From: Ureibacillus thermophilus
GTDB lineage: Bacteria; Bacillota; Bacilli; Bacillales_A; Planococcaceae
Length of the DNA stretch: 64,000 nucleotides
Direction: 5' to 3' (one strand)
Assembly: GCF_042657185.1 (NCBI RefSeq)
Contig: NZ_JBHSNN010000059.1
The position numbers were made by a program, and so were the translations under genes. The stretch's first letter is position 1; each line of letters begins with the position of its first letter. Positions 53,723 through 61,542 of this stretch are shown here, piece after piece. The notes under the pieces are model-generated. The model ran no database searches. It worked only from the letters and a program-made list of their open reading frames with translations, and had not been told where the DNA came from.

Positions 53723-54598
53723 CTACACTTTCTCACGGATGTTTTTACCAAATAATCCTGCTGGTCTTAAAATCAAGATCAAGATCAAAATTACGAAAGC
53801 TGCTGCGTCGCGCCATAGCGAGAATCCTATAGCACTGACGATCGTTTCAATGATTCCTAAAATAAACCCTCCAACCATCGCACCTGGAATGCTGCCGATT
53901 CCACCTAAAACCGCTGCAATGAAGGCTTTTAATCCAGGAAGAACCCCCATTAACGGATCGATTCTTGTGTAGTAGGAACCGAAAATAACTCCCGCTGCGC
54001 CCGCTAAGGACGAACCAATCGCGAAAGTTGCAGAAATGGTATTATCCACGTTAATGCCCATCAATTTGGCTGCATCCGCATCGTGGGACACTGCACGCAT
54101 CGCTTTACCGATTTTCGTTTTATGAACAATAAATTGTAAAAGTATCATTAACGTAATAGTGACTACAAGAATCAAAATAGTTTGTGAGTTAATGTTGGCG
54201 CCGAGAATATTAATCGTTGTTTTTGGCAATACTTGAGGATAAGCCTCAGGTGTAGCACCTCGGAAGAAAATCATTGTGTACTCGATTAAAAACGATACCC
54301 CAATAGCTGTCGTTAATGCTGCAATCCGGGTAGCAGTTCTTAATCGTTTATAAGCGACCCGCTCGATAATGACACCAATGATTGCACATAAAATCATTGC
54401 TGTTATCAACGCCGGTATAAAGCCCATCTCCCATCGAGTGATGGCGAAAAATCCGATGAATGCCCCGAGCATGAACACATCACCATGGGCAAAGTTAATC
54501 AATTTAATAATCCCGTAAACCATTGTATAACCCAACGCTATTAAGGCGTAAATGCTTCCCAAGGAAATACCGTTTATTAGTTGCTGCAACCAATCCAT
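53723..54598 (-). CDS. livH: Branched-chain amino acid ABC transporter permease LivH
   Basis: A 291-residue permease of the importer with about eight membrane helices. It opens WLQQLINGISLGSIYALIAL, continues GYTMVYGIIKLINFAHGDVFM and carries the coupling motif GKAMRAVSHDADAAKLMGI, all typical of LivH. AAGGAGTGTGACATT precedes the start. It follows livJ after a hairpin that could lower expression of membrane components relative to the binding protein. Confidence 0.94.
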   Translation of the reverse strand: MDWLQQLINGISLGSIYALIALGYTMVYGIIKLINFAHGDVFMLGAFIGFFAITRWEMGFIPALITAMILCAIIGVIIERVAYKRLRTATRIAALTTAIGVSFLIEYTMIFFRGATPEAYPQVLPKTTINILGANINSQTILILVVTITLMILLQFIVHKTKIGKAMRAVSHDADAAKLMGINVDNTISATFAIGSSLAGAAGVIFGSYYTRIDPLMGVLPGLKAFIAAVLGGIGSIPGAMVGGFILGIIETIVSAIGFSLWRDAAAFVILILILILRPAGLFGKNIREKV

Positions 54599-54691
54599 AA
54601 TGTCACACTCCTTTTTGTAGCATAGGTATTTCTGTCAACTGAAAATAAGCAACGGTCAACTAATATTTGGAATTCGTAATTATTAAAGGGA

Positions 54692-54716
54692 AAAGGGAGG
54701 CGGTGTGCCCCCCTTT
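54692..54716 (-). terminator. Partial terminator between livJ and livH
   Basis: On the minus strand AAAGGGGGGC pairs with GCCTCCCTTT (one G-U pair) around ACACC, followed by TTCCCTTTAAT. It is ten bases after the livJ stop and may set the usual excess of binding protein over permease. Confidence 0.6.
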
Positions 54717-54725
54717 CTTTCACTA

Positions 54726-55946
54726 TTACGGTTCAATTTTTGTTTTGAATTTTTGTTGTCCATCTACATACTCAAGGATTGTTGCAGATTTGACAGCATT
54801 ATGCTTTTCATCCACTGAGAATGTACCAGACACAAGCGAAATCTCTTTTGTTGCAGCAAGCGCATCTTTAATTTTCTCTCCATCTAATGAACCAGCGCGC
54901 TCAATCGCATCTTTAATGAAGTAAACTGTGTCATATCCAAGAGCGTGGAATGCATTTGGTGATTCGCCATATTTATCATTAAATGCTTTAACGAAGTCTT
55001 GAATTTTTTGATCTGGGTCTTCAGATGAATAGTGGTTGATGATGAATGAGTTGTTTAAGTTTTCAGCACCAGCTAATTCAACCAATTTTGGAGAATCCCA
55101 TCCGTCAGCACCCATTAATGGAACATCAATGCCTAATTCGCGAGCTTGTTTAACAATCAAGCCGACTTCTTCATAATATCCTGGAATGAAGATAAACTCT
55201 GGATTTTTAGATTTCAGTGTTGTTAAAGATGCTTTGAAATCTGTATCATCTGCTACATACGCTGCTTCTGCAACCACTTTTCCGCCATTTGCTTCGATTT
55301 GTTCTTTAAATGCAGCCGCTAAACCTTTTGCATAGTCTGAAGAATTATCCGCAAAAATGGCTACATTTTTTACGCCAAGCTCTTCAGTAGCAAAGTTCGC
55401 TGCAATGATCCCTTGGAATGGGTCAATGAAGCATGTACGGAATACATATTCATTGATAGAACCGTCTTCATTTTCTGTAACGTTTGGTGCAGTTCCTGAA
55501 GCAGTAACCATTGGAATTTTGTTTTGATTTGCGATTTGTACAGTAGCAAGAACGTTACCGCTCGTTGCTGGCCCAATCATAACATCTACTTTTTCTTGTG
55601 ATACTAAACGTTGTGCGGCAGATACGGCTTCTGCGTTCTCTGATTTGTTATCTACCGGAACTAATTTAATTTGCTTACCGTTAATTCCACCATTTGCATT
55701 GATTTCTTCAATCGCTAGTTCTGCCCCTTGTTTAATGGATGAACCATAAGAAGCAACTGAACCAGTCAATTCAAGGTTTGCACCGATTTTAATTACATCG
55801 CTATCTCCGCCAGAGGAGCCGCTATCTCCTGAAGAAGAATCGTCACCTCCATCGGAACCTCCACTACAGCCAGCTAAAGCTCCTACGACTAACGAAGACG
55901 CTAGAAAGAGAGAGGCATATTTTTTTAGTTTTTTTGTTTCCTCCAT
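54726..55946 (-). CDS. livJ: Branched-chain amino acid substrate-binding lipoprotein LivJ/LivK
   Basis: Periplasmic-binding-type receptor of the importer, anchored as a lipoprotein. The signal peptide (KKYASLFLASSLVVGALAGC) ends in the lipobox LAGC. A Ser/Gly/Asp-rich linker follows, then the type I fold with IKIGANLELTGSVASYGSSI and GPATSGNVLATVQIANQ. The ATG at 55946 has GGGAG eight bases upstream (406 aa). Codons at 55949, 55952 and 55964 are in frame. First gene of the operon, preceded by CodY-like boxes. Substrates are inferred from family and regulation. Confidence 0.93.
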   Translation of the reverse strand: MEETKKLKKYASLFLASSLVVGALAGCSGGSDGGDDSSSGDSGSSGGDSDVIKIGANLELTGSVASYGSSIKQGAELAIEEINANGGINGKQIKLVPVDNKSENAEAVSAAQRLVSQEKVDVMIGPATSGNVLATVQIANQNKIPMVTASGTAPNVTENEDGSINEYVFRTCFIDPFQGIIAANFATEELGVKNVAIFADNSSDYAKGLAAAFKEQIEANGGKVVAEAAYVADDTDFKASLTTLKSKNPEFIFIPGYYEEVGLIVKQARELGIDVPLMGADGWDSPKLVELAGAENLNNSFIINHYSSEDPDQKIQDFVKAFNDKYGESPNAFHALGYDTVYFIKDAIERAGSLDGEKIKDALAATKEISLVSGTFSVDEKHNAVKSATILEYVDGQQKFKTKIEP

Positions 55947-55985
55947 CATCATTACTCCCCCCATTAATAAATTTATAGATATTAG

Positions 55986-56045
55986 ATTTTTCTGAAAATG
56001 AATACATTTATTTCAGAAAACTAAAATCTAAATTTTCTGAAATAA
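55986..56045. promoter_or_regulatory. Cluster of three CodY-like boxes upstream of livJ
   Basis: Compared with AATTTTCWGAAAATT, matches lie at 55986-56000 (13 of 15), 56008-56022 (11 of 15) and 56031-56045 (12 of 15). A possible promoter reads into them on the minus strand from TTGAAA near 56073. CodY represses branched-chain amino acid transport in related bacteria, so this fits the downstream operon. Confidence 0.6.
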
Positions 56046-56352
56046 GATTCCGCCTCTAATATCTATTTCAAAAAATTAAAATGTTAGCTTTTAGTATTTT
56101 AAAACATTCTTTCTATTTAGTCTAGTGAGATTTTTTAGTAAATTTAAAAATTTTATATTATAAAAAATTATTTAATAATTTATTGATAATCTATCAAAAT
56201 TTATTTTTGGATTATCAAAATTTTTTTATTTCACCTCGATTAAATCTTTTATAAAAATTTACAACTTTTTATTCCTAAAACATGCAATATGTCCCGTTTC
56301 CAATACCTGATGATGGGATAAAAATACTATTCCTTTTTGAAATAATGATAGA
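56046..56352. other. Very AT-rich spacer between divergent livJ and the lectin-like gene
   Basis: Long runs of A and T with no supported reading frame. Apart from the possible livJ -35 near 56073, no distinct signal was found. Confidence 0.5.
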
Positions 56353-56381
56353 GTCCCATTTTTATTTTTTATGCATACACT
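56353..56381 (+). promoter_or_regulatory. Candidate mother-cell (sigma-E/sigma-K) promoter
   Basis: CATACACTA at 56374-56382 fits the -10 of sigma-E (CATACANT) and of sigma-K (CATANNNTA). The -35 side (TCCCATT, near 56354) is only a partial match. Transcription would start a few bases before the GGAGGT ribosome binding site. Confidence 0.4.
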
Positions 56382-56405
56382 ATTCAGAGAAATGGAGGTA
56401 TGCTA

Positions 56406-57656
56406 ATGTACATGTATAATGGTTATCCATATTACTATGTTTATGTACCTGTTAATTATTATCCATTCAATCATTCTTTGTATGTCCAACAAACACCTCA
56501 ACAAACCGCCAGACCAACCGTACAACAATTGATTCAGCGCATTCGCACAGAACATAGCAATTTATACACTCAGCTGGAACAGGCTGGCGTAAATCCTCAA
56601 ATGATTGATACCCTCATGTTTTTAACAATCTCCTATGTACACAGCCAACAAAACTTAAATCGCACTCCTACACAAATTTATAATCAATTCCAACGCGACA
56701 ATCCTTGGTTCCCATTATTCATTCGCTCCATGAATTTCCCAGAAAATACAGTCAATCGTATTTTAATTCGGGCTATTGAATTGGCGCTTGCTTATATACG
56801 CGGTGAAAGCCCTGCTCCAGAACCTGGACCAAGACCTGAAGCTGGTTGGTCTGATTGGGAAAGCTTAGGAGGGACATTATTAAGCGCTCCTAGCGTAAGT
56901 TCATGGGGGCCAAACCGCTTGGACGTATTCGCAAGAGGAAGCGACAATGCGTTATATCACATTTGGTGGGACGGCACAAGATGGAGCAGCTGGGAAAGTC
57001 TCGGCGGTGTATTGACTTCAGCACCTGGGTCCGTTTCTTGGGGCGAAAACCGCATCGATGTTTTTGTTCGAGGAACTGATGATGCGTTGTATCACAAATG
57101 GTGGGATGGCACTCGATGGAGCAACTGGGAAAGCCTTGGCGGTACATTAACAAGCGGTCCTGCAGCTTCTTCTCAACAAGTTAATCAATTGGATGTATTT
57201 GTTCGTGGAACAGGAAATCGCCTTTATAAGCGAACTTGGAACGGAACTTACTGGGAATCATGGGAAGACCTTGGAGGCAATTTAGCTTCAGAACCTGCAG
57301 CCATCTCTTGGGGGCCAAACCGAATTGATGTGTTTGCAAGAGGCGTAAATAATAATTTAATCCATAAATGGTGGGACGGCACAAGATGGAGCGACTGGGA
57401 AAGCCTCGGCGGTACGTTGACAAGTGCGCCAACTGTTTCCTCCAAACGGCCAAACCATCTCGATGTATTTGTCAGAGGAGTAGGAAATCGTTTATATAAA
57501 CGCACTTGGAACGGCAGCCGTTGGGAGCCTTGGGTAAGCCTTGGCCCAACTCAAATTACAAGTGCTCCAGCCGCTGTTTCTTGGGGACCAAATCGGACGG
57601 ATGTCTTCGCACGGGGACAAAACAACGATTTAATTCATCGCTATCAACAAACGTAA
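56406..57656 (+). CDS. Tyr-rich protein with six PLL-like (DUF346) lectin propeller repeats
   Basis: A 416-residue protein without signal peptide. It opens with a Tyr-rich stretch (YMYNGYPYYYVYVPVNYYP), then a helical region of about 100 residues and a Pro-rich linker (PAPEPGPRPE). Six tandem repeats of exactly 45 residues follow, each of the form WxSWESLGGxLxSAPxxxSWGxNRxDVF-RGxxNxLYHKWWDG. This is the pattern of DUF346/PLL-type fucose-binding beta-propeller lectins. Repeats 3 and 5 form a variant with NRLYKRTWNG and no SWG. The ATG at 56406 has GGAGG seven bases upstream. The Tyr-rich start and the promoter suggest a spore-surface protein. The ligand is unknown. Confidence 0.75.
   Translation: MYMYNGYPYYYVYVPVNYYPFNHSLYVQQTPQQTARPTVQQLIQRIRTEHSNLYTQLEQAGVNPQMIDTLMFLTISYVHSQQNLNRTPTQIYNQFQRDNPWFPLFIRSMNFPENTVNRILIRAIELALAYIRGESPAPEPGPRPEAGWSDWESLGGTLLSAPSVSSWGPNRLDVFARGSDNALYHIWWDGTRWSSWESLGGVLTSAPGSVSWGENRIDVFVRGTDDALYHKWWDGTRWSNWESLGGTLTSGPAASSQQVNQLDVFVRGTGNRLYKRTWNGTYWESWEDLGGNLASEPAAISWGPNRIDVFARGVNNNLIHKWWDGTRWSDWESLGGTLTSAPTVSSKRPNHLDVFVRGVGNRLYKRTWNGSRWEPWVSLGPTQITSAPAAVSWGPNRTDVFARGQNNDLIHRYQQT
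56847..57653 (+). repeat. Six tandem 135-bp repeats encoding propeller blades
   Basis: The period is 45 codons with no length variation between the tryptophans that open each blade. Segments such as GGGACGGCACAAGATGGAGC near 56968 and 57373 recur almost unchanged at DNA level. That implies fairly recent internal duplication and a chance of recombination-driven copy change. Confidence 0.85.
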
Positions 57657-57670
57657 TAGAACGAAAGAGT

Positions 57671-57700
57671 GAAAAGCTCCTTTTCGAGGGGCTTTTCTTA
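57671..57700 (+). terminator. Terminator of the lectin-like gene
   Basis: GAAAAGCTCC and GGGGCTTTTC arms around a seven-base loop, followed by TTATG. The U tract is short, so confidence is moderate. Confidence 0.6.
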
Positions 57701-57720
57701 TGTTCAAATAAAACTCTTCT

Positions 57721-57749
57721 ATGACTCAACAGTAAGAAGTATATATAAT
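57721..57749 (+). promoter_or_regulatory. Promoter of pgeF
   Basis: ATGACT (57721-57726), a 17-base spacer and TATAAT (57744-57749), about 45 bases before the pgeF start. Confidence 0.5.
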
Positions 57750-57794
57750 TAAAATTAACATGCAATTTGATGAACAAATTCTAGGAGTGGAAAC

Positions 57795-58556
57795 ATGACA
57801 ACCAAAATTTATTTTAATAACGATCGTTTCATTGCCGGCATTACCTTAAAAAATGAAAAAGAATTAGAACAAAATAACATGGCGCTTCATGTTTGCGAAA
57901 ATGAAGAAGATATTATTCAAAACCGCAAAAAGCTAGCTGCATATATCGGCTGCGATATCGAGCAGTTTGTTTGCGCCAATCAAACCCACAGCGACAACGT
58001 TTATAAAGTAACAGCAGAAGACAGCGGACGCGGAGCTTTATCAAAAGATACCGCCATTCCAAATACAGACGCCCTTTATACAAAAGAGCCGAATATTGTC
58101 CTTTGCACTTTTACGGCCGATTGTGTGCCAGTTATTTTCTACAGCGAAAAAAGCGGCATCATTGGAGTAATCCATTCCGGCTGGCAAGGAACCGTAAAAG
58201 AAATTACAAGAAAGGTTTTTGAACATCTTCAAAAAAATGAACAATGCGATTTGAAAGATGTTCATGTTCATCTTGGCACAGCAATCAGCCAAGAAAAATT
58301 TGAAGTCGATGGAGATGTATACAAAAAATTCAAGCAGTTGGGATATGCAGATGAATTCATTTACTTTAACCCCGAAACAGGAAAATATCATATCGACAAC
58401 CAACAAACTGTCAAAAAGCAATGTGAATTGAGCGGTATTCCATCAGAACACATTACCATTGATGCTACTTGCACCTTTAAAAATCCTCAGGGCTTCTCTT
58501 ATCGTGAAAATAAAAAAGCAGGCCGCCATTTAACGTTCATCATGAAAAAAGCATAA
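57795..58556 (+). CDS. pgeF: PgeF-type peptidoglycan editing factor (laccase-domain protein, YlmD/YfiH family)
   Basis: A 253-residue protein of the multicopper polyphenol oxidase-like family. The Escherichia coli member removes L-Ser-containing muropeptide precursor errors, and others act on purine nucleosides. The metal-binding residues are in the expected places: CANQTHSDNVYKV (His), FTADCVPVIF (Cys) and IGVIHSGWQGTVKEI (His). The family motif that follows is GTAISQEKFEVDGDVY. AGGAGTGG precedes the ATG. It is not in the ylm/fts cluster where Bacillus ylmD lies, so it may be a second copy. Confidence 0.88.
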   Translation: MTTKIYFNNDRFIAGITLKNEKELEQNNMALHVCENEEDIIQNRKKLAAYIGCDIEQFVCANQTHSDNVYKVTAEDSGRGALSKDTAIPNTDALYTKEPNIVLCTFTADCVPVIFYSEKSGIIGVIHSGWQGTVKEITRKVFEHLQKNEQCDLKDVHVHLGTAISQEKFEVDGDVYKKFKQLGYADEFIYFNPETGKYHIDNQQTVKKQCELSGIPSEHITIDATCTFKNPQGFSYRENKKAGRHLTFIMKKA

Positions 58557-58615
58557 GTTTTGGAAACGCTATTAACCGCTTATATAACAAATAAAAAAGC
58601 GATTCTCTTATAATC

Positions 58616-58651
58616 GAAAGTTTCCAAAGTTGGAGACTTTCTTTTTCTTTA
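58616..58651 (+). terminator. Terminator of pgeF
   Basis: GAAAGTTTCCAA and TTGGAGACTTTC arms around AG, followed by TTTTTCTTTA. Confidence 0.85.
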
Positions 58652-58652
58652 T

Positions 58653-58683
58653 GAATATGAAATAGCATAACAAAACATATATT
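58653..58683 (+). promoter_or_regulatory. Candidate sigma-E promoter of the YaaH-like gene
   Basis: GAATATG (58653-58659) and CATATATT (58676-58683) resemble sigma-E elements, with a 16-base spacer that is slightly long. YaaH of Bacillus subtilis is made in the mother cell, which fits. Confidence 0.4.
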
Positions 58684-58714
58684 GCAGTATGAAAAGAGGA
58701 AAGGAGGTTTTCAT

Positions 58715-60124
58715 CTGCGCATTCATGTCGTACAGCAAGGCGATACGATTTGGAAGTTGGCAAGCATCTACCATACAAGCATGTTTGCCATCAACCAATT
58801 AAACCAACTGCCAAACCCTCAAGAATTGCTCATTGGTCAAGCAATTGTAATCCCTGATACAACAACACCTCATATCATTCAACCAGGAGAAACATTTTGG
58901 TCCCTCGCAGGTACTTACGGTGTTTCCGTCCAAGCCATTCAGCAAGCAAACCCTACAGTAAATCCCTATCGTTTAATCCCTGGAACAACAATCTACATCC
59001 CTGCGCGCTTATATATGGTTCAACCAGGTGAAACTTTATCAATCATCGCTGCTTATTATGGAACAACAATCGAATCCATCGTAAAACAAAATGGACTGCT
59101 TCACCCTGATAACATCTACCCCGGCATGATGCTCATCATTCCAAGACCAAAACCATCCATAGAAGTCAATGCTTATTCTTATCAACCGGATGCAGATGGA
59201 GCAGCATCCGTTAATGCAGTTGGCAACTGGCTGACATACTTTGCTCCTTTTTCCTACATGATTAAAGAAGACGGAACATTGAAACCTTTTGAAGATGCAT
59301 TAATGCTGAATGCAGCAAAATCCCAACAGGCTGTGCCAATGCTTTCCATCTCCAATTTTTCATCAGGCAATACCGGCTCTGAATTAGCCCACACAATTTT
59401 ATCCAATCAAGTACTGAGAGAAAAACTCATCGACTGTTGTTTGCAAGTCATGGAAGAGAAAGGGTATCGCGGACTAAATATTGATTTTGAAAACGTTCTT
59501 CCAGAAGATCGGAAAAATTATAATGCATTTTTAGAACTGGCAGTCAATCGCCTTCATGAAAAGGGATATTTCGTTTCATCAGCACTTGCACCAAAAGCTA
59601 GTGCAGAGCAGGAAGGTTTATTGTATACTGCCCACGATTATGAAGCCCACGGACGCATTGTAGACTTTGTTATATTAATGACGTATGAATGGGGATGGAG
59701 GGGAGGACCACCGCAAGCTATCTCACCTATTTATCAAATAAGACGTGTAGTGGAGTATGCGTTGACGGTTATTCCGCCTGAAAAAATCTTTTTAGGCTTC
59801 CAGATTTATTCGAGGGATTGGAAAATTCCCCATACACAAGGAAATATCGCTGAAACTTTCAGCCCACAGGAAGCCATTCGCCGCGCAGTCCGTTATAAAG
59901 CAGAAATTTTCTATGATGAAACCGCCCAATCCCCGTTTTTCCGTTATACAGACGAAAATGGGCAAGCTCATGAAGTATGGTTTGAGGATGCAAGAAGCGC
60001 TGCGGCCAAATTCCAATTGGCAATTCAATACAATCTGCGGGGAATCAGTTATTGGGCTTTAGGCTATCCTTTTCCGCAAAACTGGGCATTATTAAATGAT
60101 TATTTTGACATTATCAAACGTTAG
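58715..60124 (+). CDS. Spore cortex glycosylase of the YaaH/SleL type (3 LysM + GH18)
   Basis: YaaH/SleL enzymes act as N-acetylglucosaminidases on cortex fragments during germination. Three LysM domains (about residues 4-47, 53-96 and 100-143) are followed by a GH18 barrel. Its active-site strand is GLNIDFENV with the catalytic Glu at about residue 259. The protein is about 469 residues with no signal peptide, as in YaaH. The only good ribosome binding site, AAAGGAGG, lies seven bases before a CTG at 58715, so a CTG start is proposed; the frame opens at a TTG at 58682. Confidence 0.9.
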   Translation: MRIHVVQQGDTIWKLASIYHTSMFAINQLNQLPNPQELLIGQAIVIPDTTTPHIIQPGETFWSLAGTYGVSVQAIQQANPTVNPYRLIPGTTIYIPARLYMVQPGETLSIIAAYYGTTIESIVKQNGLLHPDNIYPGMMLIIPRPKPSIEVNAYSYQPDADGAASVNAVGNWLTYFAPFSYMIKEDGTLKPFEDALMLNAAKSQQAVPMLSISNFSSGNTGSELAHTILSNQVLREKLIDCCLQVMEEKGYRGLNIDFENVLPEDRKNYNAFLELAVNRLHEKGYFVSSALAPKASAEQEGLLYTAHDYEAHGRIVDFVILMTYEWGWRGGPPQAISPIYQIRRVVEYALTVIPPEKIFLGFQIYSRDWKIPHTQGNIAETFSPQEAIRRAVRYKAEIFYDETAQSPFFRYTDENGQAHEVWFEDARSAAAKFQLAIQYNLRGISYWALGYPFPQNWALLNDYFDIIKR

Positions 60125-60143
60125 TATCATGCGTTTTAATGGA

Positions 60144-60186
60144 AGCAGCGCAAACATGGATAATTGTTTGTGCTGCTATTTTTTGC
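60144..60186 (+). terminator. Terminator of the YaaH-like gene
   Basis: AGCAGCGCAAACA and TGTTTGTGCTGCT arms (one mismatch) around an eight-base loop, followed by ATTTTTTGCC. Confidence 0.9.
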
Positions 60187-60309
60187 CCCGAATCTTCTCT
60201 TTTATTTCTTTAATCTTTAAAATTATAAGGATTTATAATACAAAAGTTACAAAAATTCTAAAGTTTTTTAGCTAAAAAAGAACGTTTTCATGTATTTTGT
60301 TTCTATTTT

Positions 60310-60338
60310 TTGCGAGAAAAAAGGATTATCCATATAAT
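60310..60338 (+). promoter_or_regulatory. Promoter of the DUF1611-racemase operon
   Basis: TTGCGA (60310-60315), a 17-base spacer and a perfect TATAAT (60333-60338). The leader is about 108 bases long. The rest of the 60187-60453 gap is AT-rich with no other clear signal. Confidence 0.6.
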
Positions 60339-60453
60339 TTAAATTAACGAAATAATGAAAAAATTAAACAGATGAATGAAAATTGTTCTTAATTTACCAC
60401 TTCCAAAATCTAGAAAAATCGTTGAAATTCTTCGGTTGTTGGAGGGATGTAAC

Positions 60454-61542
60454 ATGAAGAAAAAAGCAATTGTTTACTGTGAAGGACAGTTTGGCTCTAT
60501 GGATGGCAAAACCGCAAATGGTCTTGTTCGCGAGCCAGGATATTATGATATTGTTGCCGTTATCGACAGCACAAAAAGCGGCTTGGATGCCGGCGAATAT
60601 CTAGATGGAGTCAAAAATGGAATCCCTTTATGCCAAAACCTCGAAGAAGCTTTATCAATTTCTAATGAAAAGCCAACACATTTTATCCTCGGACTTGCCC
60701 CTAGTGATGCCTTTTTAAAAGACGAAGAAAGAGCTGTTATTTTTGAAGCGATGAAGGCTGGTTTAAATATTGTCAACCCACTCCAAGAGTTTTTAACAGA
60801 TGACGAAGAAATGATGAATGCTGCCAAAAAATATAATGTAACAATACGGGACATTCGGAAACCAAAGCCAAAAAAAGAATGGCATTTATTTACTGGCGGT
60901 ATTTTGCATATCGATACACCAATTATTGCGGTTCTTGGTACTGATGGTGCCTGCGGAAAAAGAACGACCGCCAAAATTCTTGAAAAAGGGTTCAGAAGCC
61001 GCGGTTACAATCCTGTTTTTATCGCTACTGGACAGACCGGCTTGCTTCAAGGTGCGGAATATGGATTCGCAATGGATGCCTTCCCACTGCAATATTTGAT
61101 TGGCGAACTGGAAGGGGAAATATTGCGTGCCCACAAAAATGAAAACCCTGACATTATCATTGTGGAAGGGCAAGGTGCGCTGAGCCACCCAGCCTATGCT
61201 AGTTCATGCGGTATTTTAAGAGGTGCAAGACCACAAGCAGTCATCTTGCAACATCCGCCAAAACGAAAAGTGTTAGGAGATTTTCCATTTATGCCAATGC
61301 CGGATGTTCAAGAAGAAATTAACTTAATTGAACACTATGGCAATACAAAAGTCATTGCCATCACATTAAACCATGAAAATATGACGGACGAAGAAATCGA
61401 TCAAACGATTGAAGAATACGAAAAGAAATTCCATTTACCTGTTAGCGATGTGTTGAAAAAAGGTGATGAAAAAATCATCAATGCAATCATTGACTTCTTC
61501 CCATCCTTAAAAAATAAGGAAAAGGTCGTGAGTTCACTATGA
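60454..61542 (+). CDS. DUF1611 family P-loop protein, possible D-amino acid N-acyltransferase
   Basis: A 362-residue protein. It has a Rossmann-like N-terminal part (IVYCEGQFGSMDGKTANGLV, then IVAVIDSTKSGLDAG) and a C-terminal P-loop domain with GTDGACGKRTT (residues 162-172). IIIVEGQGALSHPAY and VILQHPPKRK complete the DUF1611 pattern. A proteobacterial DUF1611 protein (DgcN) has been described as a D-glutamate N-acetyltransferase, which makes D-amino acid metabolism the best guess. The ATG at 60454 has GGAGGG upstream. It overlaps the racemase gene by four bases (ATGA), so the two are coupled. Confidence 0.85.
   Translation: MKKKAIVYCEGQFGSMDGKTANGLVREPGYYDIVAVIDSTKSGLDAGEYLDGVKNGIPLCQNLEEALSISNEKPTHFILGLAPSDAFLKDEERAVIFEAMKAGLNIVNPLQEFLTDDEEMMNAAKKYNVTIRDIRKPKPKKEWHLFTGGILHIDTPIIAVLGTDGACGKRTTAKILEKGFRSRGYNPVFIATGQTGLLQGAEYGFAMDAFPLQYLIGELEGEILRAHKNENPDIIIVEGQGALSHPAYASSCGILRGARPQAVILQHPPKRKVLGDFPFMPMPDVQEEINLIEHYGNTKVIAITLNHENMTDEEIDQTIEEYEKKFHLPVSDVLKKGDEKIINAIIDFFPSLKNKEKVVSSL

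Noticed and set aside
56847..57653. CRISPR-like array
   Set aside because: The periodicity is 135 bp and fully coding, with a 45-residue protein repeat; there are no spacers.
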